From Chloroflexota bacterium (lineage in GTDB: Bacteria > Chloroflexota > Anaerolineae > Promineifilales > Promineifilaceae), in NCBI GenBank assembly GCA_020353135.1, contig CP070688.1, forward strand, positions 2,823,559 through 2,831,171: a stretch of 7,613 bases of DNA, given 5' to 3'. The translations under genes were made by a program, and so were the position numbers. How positions within the stretch are numbered: position 1 is the stretch's first letter; the number at the start of each line of letters is the position of its first letter. The notes beneath the pieces are model-generated. The model did not search any database, was not told the DNA's origin, and saw only the letters and a list, made by a program, of their open reading frames with translations. Of this stretch, positions 7,068-7,613 are shown in pieces.

Positions 7068-7613
7068 CGTGGCCAAGAGCCGTTTCTTACGTGCTTGCCG
7101 CCGCCAGCCAACGGATGCAACTCCGATTTGGTTGATGCGCCAGGCCGGCCGTTATATGAGTGAATACCGGCAGCTACGCCAATCCTATGGCATCCTGGAG
7201 CTCATTAAGACGCCCGAGTTGGCTTGTGAAGTGACGATGCAGCCCATCGAGGCTTTCGATCTGGACGCGGCGATCATCTTCGCCGATATCTTGCCGCCAT
7301 TGGAAGGGATGGGGCTTAGCCTGGAATTCGTCAAGGGTGAGGGTCCGGTCATTCATAACCCAGTCCGGACAGGGGCCGATATCGACGCCTTGCGCACCCC
7401 GTCGCCGGAGGAAAGCCTCTCCTTTACCCTCGAGGCCATCACGCTGGCCCGTCGGGAACTAGACGGCCGCGGGCTACCCCTTATCGGTTTCAGCGGCGCG
7501 CCCTTCACTTTGGCTGCTTATGCCGTCGAAGGCGGCAGTAGCCGCAATTTTCGTTATGCTAAAAGCTTGATGATGGGCGACCCTGACCAATGGGACCGCC
7601 TGATGACCAAGCT
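7054..7613 (+). CDS. hemE: Uroporphyrinogen decarboxylase (HemE), 3' partial
   Basis: Removes four acetate carboxyls from uroporphyrinogen III to give coproporphyrinogen III, the branch point into the coproporphyrin-dependent route. The first 186 codons are in the window; the frame is open at the right edge, so roughly half of a typical 340-residue protein is missing. Visible landmarks are the substrate-binding [14 protein letters not shown] (Arg29, Arg33), the catalytic Asp78 in [12 protein letters not shown], the FVKGEGP segment (92-98), and [17 protein letters not shown] (145-161). The start lies 14 bp inside hemQ, 9 nt after GAGG, and places the RFLRACRR helix at the usual distance from the N-terminus. 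Placement after hemQ puts it next to late-pathway genes; coproporphyrinogen oxidase may follow. Confidence 0.96.
   Translation, partial: MKEVDVAKSRFLRACRRQPTDATPIWLMRQAGRYMSEYRQLRQSYGILELIKTPELACEVTMQPIEAFDLDAAIIFADILPPLEGMGLSLEFVKGEGPVIHNPVRTGADIDALRTPSPEESLSFTLEAITLARRELDGRGLPLIGFSGAPFTLAAYAVEGGSSRNFRYAKSLMMGDPDQWDRLMTK

Overview
The window is a tightly packed, single-strand haem (tetrapyrrole) biosynthesis cluster. It holds eight genes, all on the + strand: a radical SAM/SPASM protein of the AhbD/NirJ family (5' end outside the window), hemH, hemA, hemC, hemD, hemB, hemQ and hemE (3' end outside the window). No mobile element, RNA gene, CRISPR array, terminator or convincing promoter was found. 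The longest gap between genes is 18 bp, so no stretch over 300 bases lacks a gene. The promoter is presumably upstream of position 1.

Layout: 1-1052 AhbD-like radical SAM protein; 1049-2098 ferrochelatase, with a 15-bp tandem repeat coding its C-terminal tail; 2117-3502 glutamyl-tRNA reductase; 3518-4459 hydroxymethylbilane synthase; 4456-5289 uroporphyrinogen-III synthase; 5300-6325 porphobilinogen synthase; 6330-7067 HemQ (chlorite dismutase family); 7054-7613 uroporphyrinogen decarboxylase. Three junctions overlap (4, 4 and 14 bp), and the two 4-bp overlaps are GTGA with GTG starts behind good Shine-Dalgarno sequences, which suggests translational coupling.

Pathway: HemA starts the C5 route from glutamyl-tRNA. 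HemB, HemC and HemD make uroporphyrinogen III, and HemE makes coproporphyrinogen III. HemH resembles the Gram-positive (coproporphyrin) ferrochelatase, and HemQ decarboxylates iron-coproporphyrin III (coprohaem) to haem b, so the set fits the coproporphyrin-dependent route. Two expected steps are not in view: HemL (glutamate-1-semialdehyde aminotransferase) and coproporphyrinogen oxidase (HemY/CgoX). The first gene is notable because AhbD performs the same final decarboxylation by anaerobic SAM chemistry. The cluster may therefore carry an oxygen-independent and a peroxide-dependent enzyme for one step.

Organism: a bacterium with a GC-rich genome (about 60% by sampling) using the C5 route and HemQ. 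The mix of a Gram-positive-type ferrochelatase, HemQ and an AhbD-like protein, together with the dense CGGCCG words, suggests Chloroflexota (Anaerolineae or Caldilineae-like), but this is a low-confidence inference from general impression and no search was possible. Nothing here is a wholly unknown system. The points worth a second look are the paired decarboxylases, the hemH minisatellite, the divergent HemQ pocket and the His/Gly-rich linker of the radical SAM protein.
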